Shown: piece after piece, positions 1 through 7,944 of the stretch | How the letters are laid out: the number at the start of each line of letters is the position of its first letter | Position numbering within the stretch: the stretch's first letter is position 1 | Assembly: GCF_017894365.1 (NCBI RefSeq) | Contig: NZ_CP059467.1 | Coordinates: 744,001 to 808,000, forward strand | Length of the DNA: 64,000 nucleotides | From: Aromatoleum bremense | GTDB taxonomy: Bacteria; Pseudomonadota; Gammaproteobacteria; Burkholderiales; Rhodocyclaceae | Reading direction: 5' to 3' | Notes under the pieces: generated by a model | The model's input: the letters and a program-made list of their open reading frames with translations, nothing else | What the model was told of the DNA's origin: nothing | Database searches by the model: none | Program-made: the position numbers and the translations under genes

Positions 1-423
1 CTGCAGTTCATGGGCAAGCACGTTCAGCAGCACTTCGGAATCCGAATTCGTGTTGATGTGCCGCAGATCGGAAAGGAACATTTCCCGCTTGAGTTCCTCC
101 GAGTTCGTCAGGTTGCCATTGTGCGCAAGCAGCAGCCCGAACGGAGAATTGACATAGAACGGCTGCGCTTCGGCGGGATTGCACGCGGATCCCGCAGTGG
201 GATAGCGCACATGGCCGATACCCCAGTTGCCGACGAGATTGCGCATGTTCCGGGTACGAAACACATCGCGCACGAGACCCGGCCCCTTGTGCATCAAGAA
301 GCGCCCGCCATCGGAGGTCGCGATCCCGGCAGCATCCTGACCACGGTGCTGCAGGACCTGGAGGCCATCGTAGAGCAACTGATTGACCGGGGAAGTCGCG
401 ACGACCCCTAAAATTCCGCACAT
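1..423 (-). CDS. purF: Amidophosphoribosyltransferase (partial, N-terminal 141 residues)
   Basis: First enzyme of purine synthesis: transfers ammonia from glutamine to PRPP to give phosphoribosylamine. The gene starts with ATG at 423 and is cut by the left window edge, so only the N-terminal glutaminase part is visible. It begins MCGILGVV, whose Cys2 is the class II amidotransferase nucleophile, and has the [20 protein letters not shown] and AHNGNLTN motifs typical of PurF. It lies just downstream of cvpA, the usual cvpA-purF arrangement. Residues of the PRPP-binding half lie outside the window. Confidence 0.97.
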   Translation of the reverse strand, partial: MCGILGVVATSPVNQLLYDGLQVLQHRGQDAAGIATSDGGRFLMHKGPGLVRDVFRTRNMRNLVGNWGIGHVRYPTAGSACNPAEAQPFYVNSPFGLLLAHNGNLTNSEELKREMFLSDLRHINTNSDSEVLLNVLAHELQ

Positions 424-434
424 GGAATAAACAC

Positions 435-926
435 CTATCTGAAACGAATCCTGTCGGCCACCACGTCCGGCAGCCACGGTTTGACGGAAATCACCGCCAT
501 TTCCATCGGGGGCGCAAACATCGCGTTTGCCCACCAGGGCTCCCGCGCCACACCGACCATTCCTCCAAGCAGCACTGCCGAGAACACGATTGCAAAGCCT
601 CGTGCCAGCCCATAAATCGCGCCAAAAAAATGATCGGCAGCACCGAGTCCGACAGCTCTCAACAATTCCCGGAGCAAAAACCGCAACAGCGCCCCCAGCA
701 ACAGGACCGCGATGAAGATCAGGACAAACGACGCCACATATCGCCACGCGAGCCCGCTCACGATTCCCGCCAGCGATGCTGCCGCATCACTCCCGTAACG
801 CCAAGTTGCAAACAGCGCCAGCACCCACGCCAAAAGGGAAATCACTTCGCTTGCCAGACCTCGCCAGAGGCCGATCAGTGCCGAAAATCCCAGCACGCCC
901 AGAAAAATGTAATCAAACGCGGTCAT
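435..926 (-). CDS. cvpA: CvpA family inner-membrane protein
   Basis: CvpA is a small polytopic membrane protein first found as needed for colicin V production and commonly co-transcribed with purF; its molecular role is unclear. The protein is about 163 residues with four hydrophobic stretches (for example [16 protein letters not shown] near the N-terminus and [19 protein letters not shown] near residue 65). A GTG fifteen bases upstream (941) is an alternative start. ATG at 926 was chosen because MTAFDYIF aligns with the usual CvpA N-terminus. It sits 11 bases upstream of purF and 24 bases downstream of the SPOR-protein gene, so it is probably in one operon with both. Confidence 0.9.
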   Translation of the reverse strand: MTAFDYIFLGVLGFSALIGLWRGLASEVISLLAWVLALFATWRYGSDAAASLAGIVSGLAWRYVASFVLIFIAVLLLGALLRFLLRELLRAVGLGAADHFFGAIYGLARGFAIVFSAVLLGGMVGVAREPWWANAMFAPPMEMAVISVKPWLPDVVADRIRFR

Positions 927-950
927 CAAGAACGCGAGCACGCAGCAGAC

Positions 951-1637
951 TCACCGCTGCACCACGACACCGCTCATACCGCTCAATCTCAGCCTTTCGG
1001 CCACCTTGTCCGCCTCTTCCCGGCTACTGAAAGGTCCGATGCGCACCCGCGTGACGGCCCCGGCCTTCTCCGTATAGGCAGCAAATCCGCGGTTCTTGAG
1101 GTCCGCGCCGAGCGCACTGGCTTTTGATGCTTCGCCGAACGCTCCGATCTGGACCACGAAAGACTCGCTAGCCGAAACCGCAACCGACTTCTTGCCCTCC
1201 AGCAGGGCCAGCGCCCGTGCTGCTTCGCCGTTGGACGTGGCAGCGGGCACGCGATCCGGCGCAGGACGGACGTTCGGCTCGACCGGTTTCGAGGCAGTGC
1301 CGGCCGACCCCACAGGAGATGGCGGCTTCGGCTCGGCAAGCGGCGCAACAGGCACAGGATTCGCTTCGGCAGTCTTGTCCGGCGACGACGGCTGTTCCTC
1401 CGGCGTCTGCACCAGCGGGGGCTCGACGGGTGCCGCAGAACGACCGGCGATCGGCAGTGAAAGTGCGGCGTCGGCTTCCCGGTCGGGAATCGTAATCTGG
1501 ATATCCTCGGCGGGCGGGCGGGGCTCCTGGTCCATCACCATCGGGAGCACGATTGCCGCGAGCAAGGCAATGGCCGCGGCACCCACCAAACGGCGTCGCG
1601 ACCGTTTCTTGAGGTCGAGGTTGTCGTTATCTGTCAC
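951..1637 (-). CDS. SPOR-domain membrane protein (DedD-like)
   Basis: A 228-residue bitopic protein. It has a basic cytoplasmic N-terminus (KKRSRRR, residues 11-17), one transmembrane segment (about 18-35, LVGAAAIALLAAIVLPMVM), a Pro/Ala/Glu-rich periplasmic linker, and a C-terminal SPOR domain from about residue 155 (FVVQIGAFGEASKA ... VTRVRIGPFSSREEAD). SPOR domains bind denuded glycan strands at the division septum, so a role in cell division or septal peptidoglycan is likely, as for E. coli DedD, which also lies in the folC-dedD-cvpA-purF order. Assignment to DedD rests on this context and architecture; the linker is not conserved. Confidence 0.85.
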   Translation of the reverse strand: MTDNDNLDLKKRSRRRLVGAAAIALLAAIVLPMVMDQEPRPPAEDIQITIPDREADAALSLPIAGRSAAPVEPPLVQTPEEQPSSPDKTAEANPVPVAPLAEPKPPSPVGSAGTASKPVEPNVRPAPDRVPAATSNGEAARALALLEGKKSVAVSASESFVVQIGAFGEASKASALGADLKNRGFAAYTEKAGAVTRVRIGPFSSREEADKVAERLRLSGMSGVVVQR

Positions 1638-1645
1638 GCGAAACC

Positions 1646-2923
1646 TCAGTGGCGAGCAGCAAGCACCGCTTCGAGCACGTCCGCCACCGTGAGAAATGAA
1701 CCGAAGGCGACAATTCTATCACCCTCTCCGGCGCTCGTTCGGGCGACCTCGAACGCGTCCGACGGGCGATCGAAACAGCGCACGTCTCCGCCGACCCCGG
1801 ACGCAGCGAGGCGCTCGGCCAACGCGGGGGCGGACAGACCGCGCGCGCCCGGCAGACTGGCGAGCAACCAGTGGTCAACCTTGTCGCGAATCAGGCTGAC
1901 GACCCCTTCGACGTCCTTGTCGGCGAACATGCCGAATACTGCCCACGTCTCTGGAAAGTAGCCCATGTTCGAAAGATTCTCGGCCAGTACGCCGGCTGCC
2001 TGGGGGTTATGCGCTACGTCGAGCACCACCGATGGCTTCCCTGCGAGCACCTGGAAACGCCCGGGCAGTTCGACCAGCATCAACCCCTCGCGCACCGCCT
2101 GCATCGATACCGGAATACGCTCGCGCAAGGTTTCCAGCGCCATCAGGACCGCCGCCGCATTGAGCAGCTGATTCGCCCCGCGCAGTGACGGGTATGCGAG
2201 CCCGCCTCGACGGCGGCCGTCCCGGTTCCACCAGGTCCACTGCGTGCGATCACCCGAAAACCCGAAATCCTGGCCTGCCAGGCGAAGGTCGGCGCCGATC
2301 TGCCGGGCGTGCGCGATCAGGGATTCCGGTGGCAACGGATCGGAACAGATCGCGGGGCGGCCGGAGCGGAAGATTCCCGCCTTCTCGAAGCCGATTTTCT
2401 CACGGCTATCGCCCAGATAATCCATGTGATCCATCGCGACGCTGGCGACGATGGCGCAATCCGGCTCGAACACGTTGACCGCGTCGAGGCGACCGCCCAA
2501 ACCGACTTCGAGAATGATCACGTCGAGCGGCTCACGGCAGAACGCATGCCATGCAGCGAGCGTGCCCTGTTCGAAATACGTCAGCGGGACGTCGCCGCGC
2601 GCCCGTTCGACCCTGTGGAAGGCCGCGACGAGCGCTTCGTCGCCGACCTCGCACCCGTCGATGCGTACGCGTTCGTTATAACGCAGCAAATGGGGCGACG
2701 TATAACACCCGACGCGATAGCCTGCAGCGATCAGAATGGCTTCGAGCATCGCGCATGTCGATCCTTTGCCGTTCGTGCCCCCGACTGTTATCACGACCGC
2801 GTCGCTGCGGCTGTCGAGAGCGTCCCGGACTTGGGCAACCCGCTCCAGCCCGAGCCGGATCGGCAGTCCCGGGCGGCGCTCCAGCAGTTCCAGCCAGCCC
2901 TTCAGGATTTCGGGAGATTGCAT
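1646..2923 (-). CDS. folC: Bifunctional dihydrofolate synthase / folylpolyglutamate synthase
   Basis: Adds glutamate to dihydropteroate and then extends the polyglutamate tail of folates, using ATP, in the cytoplasm. The 425-residue protein has the Mur-ligase fold. The P-loop VGGTNGKGST lies near residue 48, followed by the folate-loop region YTSPHLLRYNERVRIDG and the ligase motif VDVAHNPQA-type sequence (here VVLDVAHNPQA) near residue 305. It starts with ATG at 2923, 21 bases after the accD stop. It belongs to the trpFBA-accD-folC run that is conserved in many proteobacteria. Confidence 0.96.
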   Translation of the reverse strand: MQSPEILKGWLELLERRPGLPIRLGLERVAQVRDALDSRSDAVVITVGGTNGKGSTCAMLEAILIAAGYRVGCYTSPHLLRYNERVRIDGCEVGDEALVAAFHRVERARGDVPLTYFEQGTLAAWHAFCREPLDVIILEVGLGGRLDAVNVFEPDCAIVASVAMDHMDYLGDSREKIGFEKAGIFRSGRPAICSDPLPPESLIAHARQIGADLRLAGQDFGFSGDRTQWTWWNRDGRRRGGLAYPSLRGANQLLNAAAVLMALETLRERIPVSMQAVREGLMLVELPGRFQVLAGKPSVVLDVAHNPQAAGVLAENLSNMGYFPETWAVFGMFADKDVEGVVSLIRDKVDHWLLASLPGARGLSAPALAERLAASGVGGDVRCFDRPSDAFEVARTSAGEGDRIVAFGSFLTVADVLEAVLAARH

Positions 2924-2944
2924 CGGGAGTCGGTTCCGCTTCGC

Positions 2945-3814
2945 CTATACGCCGATCGCCGGCTGGCGCGTCAACAGCGTCAGCAGTTCGGCGAGCTTCG
3001 GCCGCATCTCGCGCCGATCGATGATCAGGTCGATCGCGCCTTTTTCGAGCAGAAACTCGGATCGCTGAAACCCCTCGGGGAGGGTTTCGCGCACCGTCTG
3101 CTCGATCACCCGCGGGCCGGCGAAGCCGATCAGCGCGCCGGGCTCGGCGATCACAATGTCGCCGATGAACGCAAAGCTCGCCGACACCCCGCCCATCGTC
3201 GGATCCGTCAGCAGCGTGATGAACGGCAGTTTGCGCTGGGCGAGCTGGGTGATCGCCGCGGTCGTCTTCGCCATCTGCATCAACGAGAACAAGCCTTCCT
3301 GCATCCGCGCCCCGCCGGTCGCCGTGATGCAGATGAACGGCAGGCGCTGATCGAGCGCGGCCTTGGCACCGCGGACGAAGCGCTCGCCGACGACCGAACC
3401 CATCGAACCGCCTAGAAACTCGAACTCGAAGCAGGCGACGACCACAGGAACGGTCAGGATCGCGCCCTGCATCACCACCATCGCGTCGGCTTCGGAGGTA
3501 TCTGCGCTCGCCGTCGACAGACGTTCCGTATAGCGGCGCGAGTCCTTGAATTTCAGCGGGTCGACCGGCACCACCTCGGTGCCGATCTCGAACCGTCCCT
3601 CCGCGTCGAGCAGCAAGTCGAGGCGCGCCCGCGCGCGCAGGCGCTGATGATGTCCGCATTTTGGGCACACCATCTGGTTGCTTTCGAGATCTGATCGGTA
3701 CAGCACCGCCTCGCATGCGGAGCACTTGCTCCACAGTCCTTCGGGGATCGACTTGCGCGCCGCCGATTCCGCCCGCTTGATCTTGGGCGGCAGCAGTTTC
3801 TGGAGCCAGCTCAT
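2945..3814 (-). CDS. accD: Acetyl-CoA carboxylase carboxyltransferase subunit beta
   Basis: Beta subunit of the carboxyltransferase that moves the carboxyl group from biotin to acetyl-CoA, giving malonyl-CoA for fatty-acid synthesis. At 289 residues it has the usual length. An N-terminal four-cysteine zinc ribbon (CSAC ... CPKCGHH, residues about 33-56) is followed by the crotonase-like carboxyltransferase domain with [20 protein letters not shown]. Its ATG overlaps the trpA stop by four bases (ATGA), so translation is probably coupled. The alpha-subunit gene accA is not in this window. Confidence 0.97.
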   Translation of the reverse strand: MSWLQKLLPPKIKRAESAARKSIPEGLWSKCSACEAVLYRSDLESNQMVCPKCGHHQRLRARARLDLLLDAEGRFEIGTEVVPVDPLKFKDSRRYTERLSTASADTSEADAMVVMQGAILTVPVVVACFEFEFLGGSMGSVVGERFVRGAKAALDQRLPFICITATGGARMQEGLFSLMQMAKTTAAITQLAQRKLPFITLLTDPTMGGVSASFAFIGDIVIAEPGALIGFAGPRVIEQTVRETLPEGFQRSEFLLEKGAIDLIIDRREMRPKLAELLTLLTRQPAIGV

Positions 3815-4626
3815 CGCACGGCCCCTTCGACTTGGTCGAGCGCGGCGCGGACTTCCCTGAGGAAGGCGGTGACATTGGCGGCGAGCCGATCACGCGGGCT
3901 CCGCTCGATCTCCTCGATGATGCGGCTGCCGATCACCACCGCGTCGGCCACTTCACCGATGCGCCGCGCCGACTCGGCATCGCGGATGCCGAAGCCGACG
4001 CCGACCGGCATGCCGACCTGCGCGCGAATCTGCGGAATGCGCGCCGCCACCTCGTCGAAATCGAGCGTCGCGGCGCCGGTAACGCCTTTCAGCGAGACGT
4101 AGTAGATGTAGCCGCTGCCGACTCTCGCGACGTCGCGGAAACGCTGCTCGGTCGAGGTGGGCGCGAGGAGGAAGATCGGATCCAGTCCGGCGTCTTTTGC
4201 CGCCTGCGCGAAGCTCTCACACTCTTCCGGCGGGTAGTCGACGATCAGCACGCCGTCGACCTGCGCCTCGCGCGCGGCCGACACGAACCGCTCGACGCCC
4301 ATCGCCTCGACCGGATTCGCATACCCCATCAGGACCACCGGGGTCTCGGCGTTGCCGGTGCGGAACTCGCGAACGGTATCGAGCACCCTGCGCAACGTCA
4401 TGCCGTTGGCCAGAGCGCGTTCCGAGGCGCGCTGTATGGTCGGGCCATCGGCCATCGGGTCAGAGAACGGGACTCCCAGTTCGATGATGTCGGCGCCCCC
4501 CTCGACCAGCGCGTTCATCAACGGCACCGTCAATTCCGGTGCCGGATCGCCGGCAGTGATGAAGGGAATCAGCGCCCGCCGCCCGGTGGCTTGCAGGCGC
4601 TGAAAAGTGGATTGGATTTTGGACAT
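3811..4626 (-). CDS. trpA: Tryptophan synthase alpha chain
   Basis: Cleaves indole-3-glycerol phosphate to indole and glyceraldehyde 3-phosphate; the indole is channelled to TrpB. The 271-residue TIM barrel carries the catalytic Glu in ELGVPFSDP and the catalytic Asp in [10 protein letters not shown], plus the phosphate-binding GFGIRDAE region near residue 212. It follows trpB by 42 bases and overlaps accD by four bases. Together trpF-trpB-trpA complete the late tryptophan pathway; trpE, trpG, trpD and trpC are not in the window. Confidence 0.97.
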   Translation of the reverse strand: MSKIQSTFQRLQATGRRALIPFITAGDPAPELTVPLMNALVEGGADIIELGVPFSDPMADGPTIQRASERALANGMTLRRVLDTVREFRTGNAETPVVLMGYANPVEAMGVERFVSAAREAQVDGVLIVDYPPEECESFAQAAKDAGLDPIFLLAPTSTEQRFRDVARVGSGYIYYVSLKGVTGAATLDFDEVAARIPQIRAQVGMPVGVGFGIRDAESARRIGEVADAVVIGSRIIEEIERSPRDRLAANVTAFLREVRAALDQVEGAVR

Positions 4627-4668
4627 ATTCGGTGTCAGGAATGCGGGCCGCGAGTCGACCCGTCAGGG

Positions 4669-5880
4669 TCAGAACTGGATGCCGGATTTCTCGGCGACGG
4701 TGTGCATGTCCTTGTCCCCGCGCCCGGAGAGATTGACCAGCAGGATCTTGTCCTTCGGCAAAGTTGGCGCGAGCCTTGCCGCATAGGCCAGCGCGTGCGA
4801 CGACTCGAGCGCGGGAATGATGCCCTCCAGGCGGCACAGGTCATGAAACGCCTTCAGCGCCTCCTGGTCGGTGACGGTCACGTACTCCGCCCGGCCGCTG
4901 TCCTTGAGCCACGCATGCTCGGGTCCGACGCCCGGATAATCGAGGCCGGCGGAAATCGAATGCGTCTCGATGATCTGGCCGTCGTCGTCCTGCAGCAGGT
5001 AAGTCCGGTTGCCGTGCAGGACGCCGGGTTTGCCTGCGGTGAGGCTGGCTGCGTGCCGGCCCGATTCCATCCCCTCGCCTGCCGCCTCGACGCCGATCAG
5101 GCGCACGTCGGGCACGTCGATGTACGGGTGGAAGATGCCCATCGCGTTCGACCCGCCGCCGACACAGGCAATCACGCAGTCGGGCTGCCGTCCCGTCATC
5201 TCCGGCATCTGGAGCAGGCATTCCTTCCCGATGACGGTCTGGAAATCGCGCACCATCAGCGGATACGGATGGGGGCCGGCAACGGTGCCGATGATGTAGA
5301 ACGTGTTGTGGACGTTCGTGACCCAGTCGCGCATCGCCTCGTTGAGCGCGTCCTTCAGGGTTTTTGAACCGGATTCGACCGGCACCACCGTGGCGCCGAG
5401 CAGTTTCATGCGATAGACATTGGCAGCCTGCCGCCTGACATCCTCCGACCCCATGTAGACGACACATTCCATGCCGTAACGCGCGGCAACGGTCGCGGTG
5501 GCAACGCCGTGCTGCCCCGCGCCGGTTTCGGCGATCACCCTCGGCTTGCCCATGCGCCGTGCGACCATCGCTTGGCCGATGCAGTTGTTCACCTTGTGTG
5601 CGCCGGTGTGGTTCAGGTCTTCGCGCTTGAGGTAGATTTGTGCGCCACCGAGCAGGTCGGACCAGCGCCTGGCGTGGTAGATCGGGCTCGGGCGGCCGAC
5701 ATAGTGCTTGAGCTCATACTCGAACTCGGCGATGAACGCCGGGTCGTCGCGGCAGGCTTCGTATGCGGCACGCAGTTCGTCCAGCGCCGGTATCAGCGTC
5801 TCGGCAACGAAGACGCCGCCGTAAGGACCAAAGTGACCGCTCGGGTCGGGAAAACGGTAAGGCGCGTCAGCCATCTGCAT
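4669..5880 (-). CDS. trpB: Tryptophan synthase beta chain
   Basis: PLP enzyme that condenses indole with L-serine to give tryptophan, in an alpha2-beta2 complex with TrpA. The 403-residue protein has the PLP lysine in [10 protein letters not shown] (near residue 95), the GAGQHG and GSNAMG motifs and the [15 protein letters not shown] region. The start at 5880 has a GGAG six bases upstream; a second in-frame ATG lies at 5874. The start overlaps the 3' end of trpF by 14 bases. Confidence 0.97.
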   Translation of the reverse strand: MQMADAPYRFPDPSGHFGPYGGVFVAETLIPALDELRAAYEACRDDPAFIAEFEYELKHYVGRPSPIYHARRWSDLLGGAQIYLKREDLNHTGAHKVNNCIGQAMVARRMGKPRVIAETGAGQHGVATATVAARYGMECVVYMGSEDVRRQAANVYRMKLLGATVVPVESGSKTLKDALNEAMRDWVTNVHNTFYIIGTVAGPHPYPLMVRDFQTVIGKECLLQMPEMTGRQPDCVIACVGGGSNAMGIFHPYIDVPDVRLIGVEAAGEGMESGRHAASLTAGKPGVLHGNRTYLLQDDDGQIIETHSISAGLDYPGVGPEHAWLKDSGRAEYVTVTDQEALKAFHDLCRLEGIIPALESSHALAYAARLAPTLPKDKILLVNLSGRGDKDMHTVAEKSGIQF

Positions 5881-6490
5881 GTCGAACTCCAGCGATGAAC
5901 GCGGCGATGCGCGCCGCGTCCTTGATGCCCTTGCCCGATTCCACGCCGCTCGACACGTCGACGGCCCACGGCCTGACGCGACGGATGGCCTCGCCGACGT
6001 TGTCGGGATCGAGTCCGCCGGAAAGGATCAGAGGTTTGTCCAGGCCTGCAGGAATCAGGGTCCAGTCGAATACTTTGCCACCGCCTCCGTAGCCTTCGAC
6101 GAACGCGTCGAGCAGCAACCCGGAGGCCCCCGGATGGCAAGCGGAGAATTCTACCAGATCGACCCCGGGACGCACCCGCGCCGCCTTGACCCACGGACGC
6201 CCGTGCCGGGCGCACTCGCGCTCGTCTTCGTCACCGTGGAACTGGAGTAACTGCAGCGGGACACGGCGCAGCGCCGCGGCGACGAAAGCCGGCTCGGGGT
6301 TGACGAAAAGTCCTACTATCGTGACGAACGGCGGGACGAGCGCAGCGAGTTCTGCAGCCGCCTCGAATGACACGAAGCGCGGACTGGGCGGATAAAATAC
6401 CAACCCGATCGCATCGGCGCCAGCCTCGACCGCAGACCGGACATCCTCGGCGCGGGTCAGGCCGCAGATCTTGATACGGGTTCGGGCCAC
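5867..6490 (-). CDS. trpF: Phosphoribosylanthranilate isomerase
   Basis: Amadori isomerase of tryptophan synthesis that converts phosphoribosylanthranilate to the carboxyphenylamino-deoxyribulose phosphate. The 207-residue TIM barrel has the catalytic Cys in [11 protein letters not shown] near the N-terminus, LLQFHGDE, and the phosphate-binding [10 protein letters not shown] at about residue 157. It starts with GTG at 6490, immediately after the truA stop (TGA then GTG), and overlaps trpB at its end, so truA-trpF-trpB-trpA is probably one transcript. Confidence 0.96.
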   Translation of the reverse strand: MARTRIKICGLTRAEDVRSAVEAGADAIGLVFYPPSPRFVSFEAAAELAALVPPFVTIVGLFVNPEPAFVAAALRRVPLQLLQFHGDEDERECARHGRPWVKAARVRPGVDLVEFSACHPGASGLLLDAFVEGYGGGGKVFDWTLIPAGLDKPLILSGGLDPDNVGEAIRRVRPWAVDVSSGVESGKGIKDAARIAAFIAGVRHADG

Positions 6491-7285
6491 TCAGACGAAA
6501 GGAATACGAGGAACGACGATGATACGCCCTTCACCCGGCAGAGACCAGTGCAGGGCATACTCGACGCCGCACAGATAAAGGCCGTCAGCGGGAAACGTCA
6601 GCGCGGCGAGGCTGCGGTCACGGGCAGCGAGCACTTCCGCGAGCCAGGCGGCCGAATGGCGCCCCTTGCCGACGTACACCAGGGCGCCGACGAGGTTGCG
6701 CACCATGTGATGGAGAAAGGCATTGGCCCAGAAATCGAACACGATGTAGTCACCGGCGCGCTGCACCCGAACCTCGTGCATCAGTTTGACCGGCGACTTG
6801 GCCTGGCAACCCGCGGCGCGAAATGCGGAAAAGTCGTGCCACCCTTCGAGGCAGCGCGCCGCTTCGGCCATGGCGATCTCGTCCAGCGGCGGATGGAACC
6901 ATCCGACACGGCCGGCGAGAAGCGCGGGCCTGACCGGTGAATTGTGCAGGATATATCGGTAGCGGCGCGACACCGCGCAAAAACGCGCATGGAATTCGTC
7001 ACTGGCCTCGGTCGCCCAGCGTACGACGACCGGCGAAGACAGGCGGCTATTGACACCGCGCACCCAGCCGGAGTTCGGCCTGACCGATTCGGTGTCGAAA
7101 TGCACGACTTGCGCCGTCGCATGAACGCCGGTGTCGGTGCGGCCGGCGCAGTGGAGACGCACCGGATGTGCGGCAATATGTCCGATCGCGGCCTCCAAGT
7201 GATCCTGCACCGTCCGCCCATGGGCCTGGCTCTGGAAACCCTCGAACGCATTTCCGGCATATTCCACGCCGAGCACGATTCTCAC
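6491..7285 (-). CDS. truA: tRNA pseudouridine(38-40) synthase TruA
   Basis: Makes pseudouridine at positions 38-40 in the tRNA anticodon stem-loop. The frame stays open far upstream, but homology starts at a GTG codon (7285) giving VRIVLGVEYAGNAFEGFQ, the normal TruA N-terminus, and a 264-residue protein. The catalytic Asp lies in CAGRTDTGVHA; RYRYILHN and FLHHMVRNLVGALVYVGKG are also typical. The GTG overlaps the stop of the upstream membrane-protein gene (GTGA), which supports this start. Confidence 0.95.
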   Translation of the reverse strand: MRIVLGVEYAGNAFEGFQSQAHGRTVQDHLEAAIGHIAAHPVRLHCAGRTDTGVHATAQVVHFDTESVRPNSGWVRGVNSRLSSPVVVRWATEASDEFHARFCAVSRRYRYILHNSPVRPALLAGRVGWFHPPLDEIAMAEAARCLEGWHDFSAFRAAGCQAKSPVKLMHEVRVQRAGDYIVFDFWANAFLHHMVRNLVGALVYVGKGRHSAAWLAEVLAARDRSLAALTFPADGLYLCGVEYALHWSLPGEGRIIVVPRIPFV

Positions 7286-7881
7286 TTCACAATCCCCAGC
7301 AAGGCCACGCCCATCGCGATGCACAACGCCGACACCACGATCTCCCGCAAGCCGAAGCGCTCCCGGGCGATGCTGATCGTCTCCTCCGACGGATTGTCGG
7401 CCTCGTCGAGCCAGTGCGTCCAGCCGTGCTCGGCCCCGGTTTCGACGTAACGCATGACGAGCAGCAGGCGAACCGCGAGCCGGCTCGCCGGCAGGCTGGC
7501 AAACTCCAGCGGCCGTAACAGCGCATACAAACCGCTGACGAGGCGATCGACGGAAAGCCGCTGGAGCAGGATGGCGACGCAAAACACGACTGCGACGAGC
7601 CGCCCGCCATGCTGCGCGGCCAGCAGCACGCCTTCCACAGTCGGGCTCAGCATGGGCCAGTCCGCCACAAGCGCCTCACCCGGCGTAAACCCGGCAAAAA
7701 AGACGACGATTGCGAGCAGCAGGAAGCGCACTCGCCGCACAAGGCGCCAGCTGCGCTCCGGGGCAAGCGGCGATGCAACGAGCCCGCTCGCGATCACCGC
7801 GGCCAGGAGCCATACGCCGGAGAGGGTCTGTATGACCGTAACGCCGGCGGCCCATATCAGTATCAGTAATCCTGCGTGCAT
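7282..7881 (-). CDS. CbiQ/EcfT-like membrane protein
   Basis: A roughly 199-residue integral membrane protein with four to five hydrophobic segments. Its central part (GGRLVAVVFCVAILLQRLS ... LVSGLYALLRPLEFASLPA) resembles the T-component (CbiQ/EcfT) of energy-coupling-factor transporters, where a similar basic helix contacts the ATPases. No ECF ATPase or substrate-binding S-component gene is beside it, so its partner and substrate are unknown. The ATG at 7881 was chosen because the preceding 21 codons are not hydrophobic and look non-coding. It lies between fimV and truA, and its stop overlaps the truA start. Confidence 0.65.
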   Translation of the reverse strand: MHAGLLILIWAAGVTVIQTLSGVWLLAAVIASGLVASPLAPERSWRLVRRVRFLLLAIVVFFAGFTPGEALVADWPMLSPTVEGVLLAAQHGGRLVAVVFCVAILLQRLSVDRLVSGLYALLRPLEFASLPASRLAVRLLLVMRYVETGAEHGWTHWLDEADNPSEETISIARERFGLREIVVSALCIAMGVALLGIVK

Positions 7882-7944
7882 GCCAAAACCGCTTTGCAGG
7901 GGAGGCGGTCGGGCAATAGCGGGAAACCGCGACGCGCACTGCAA

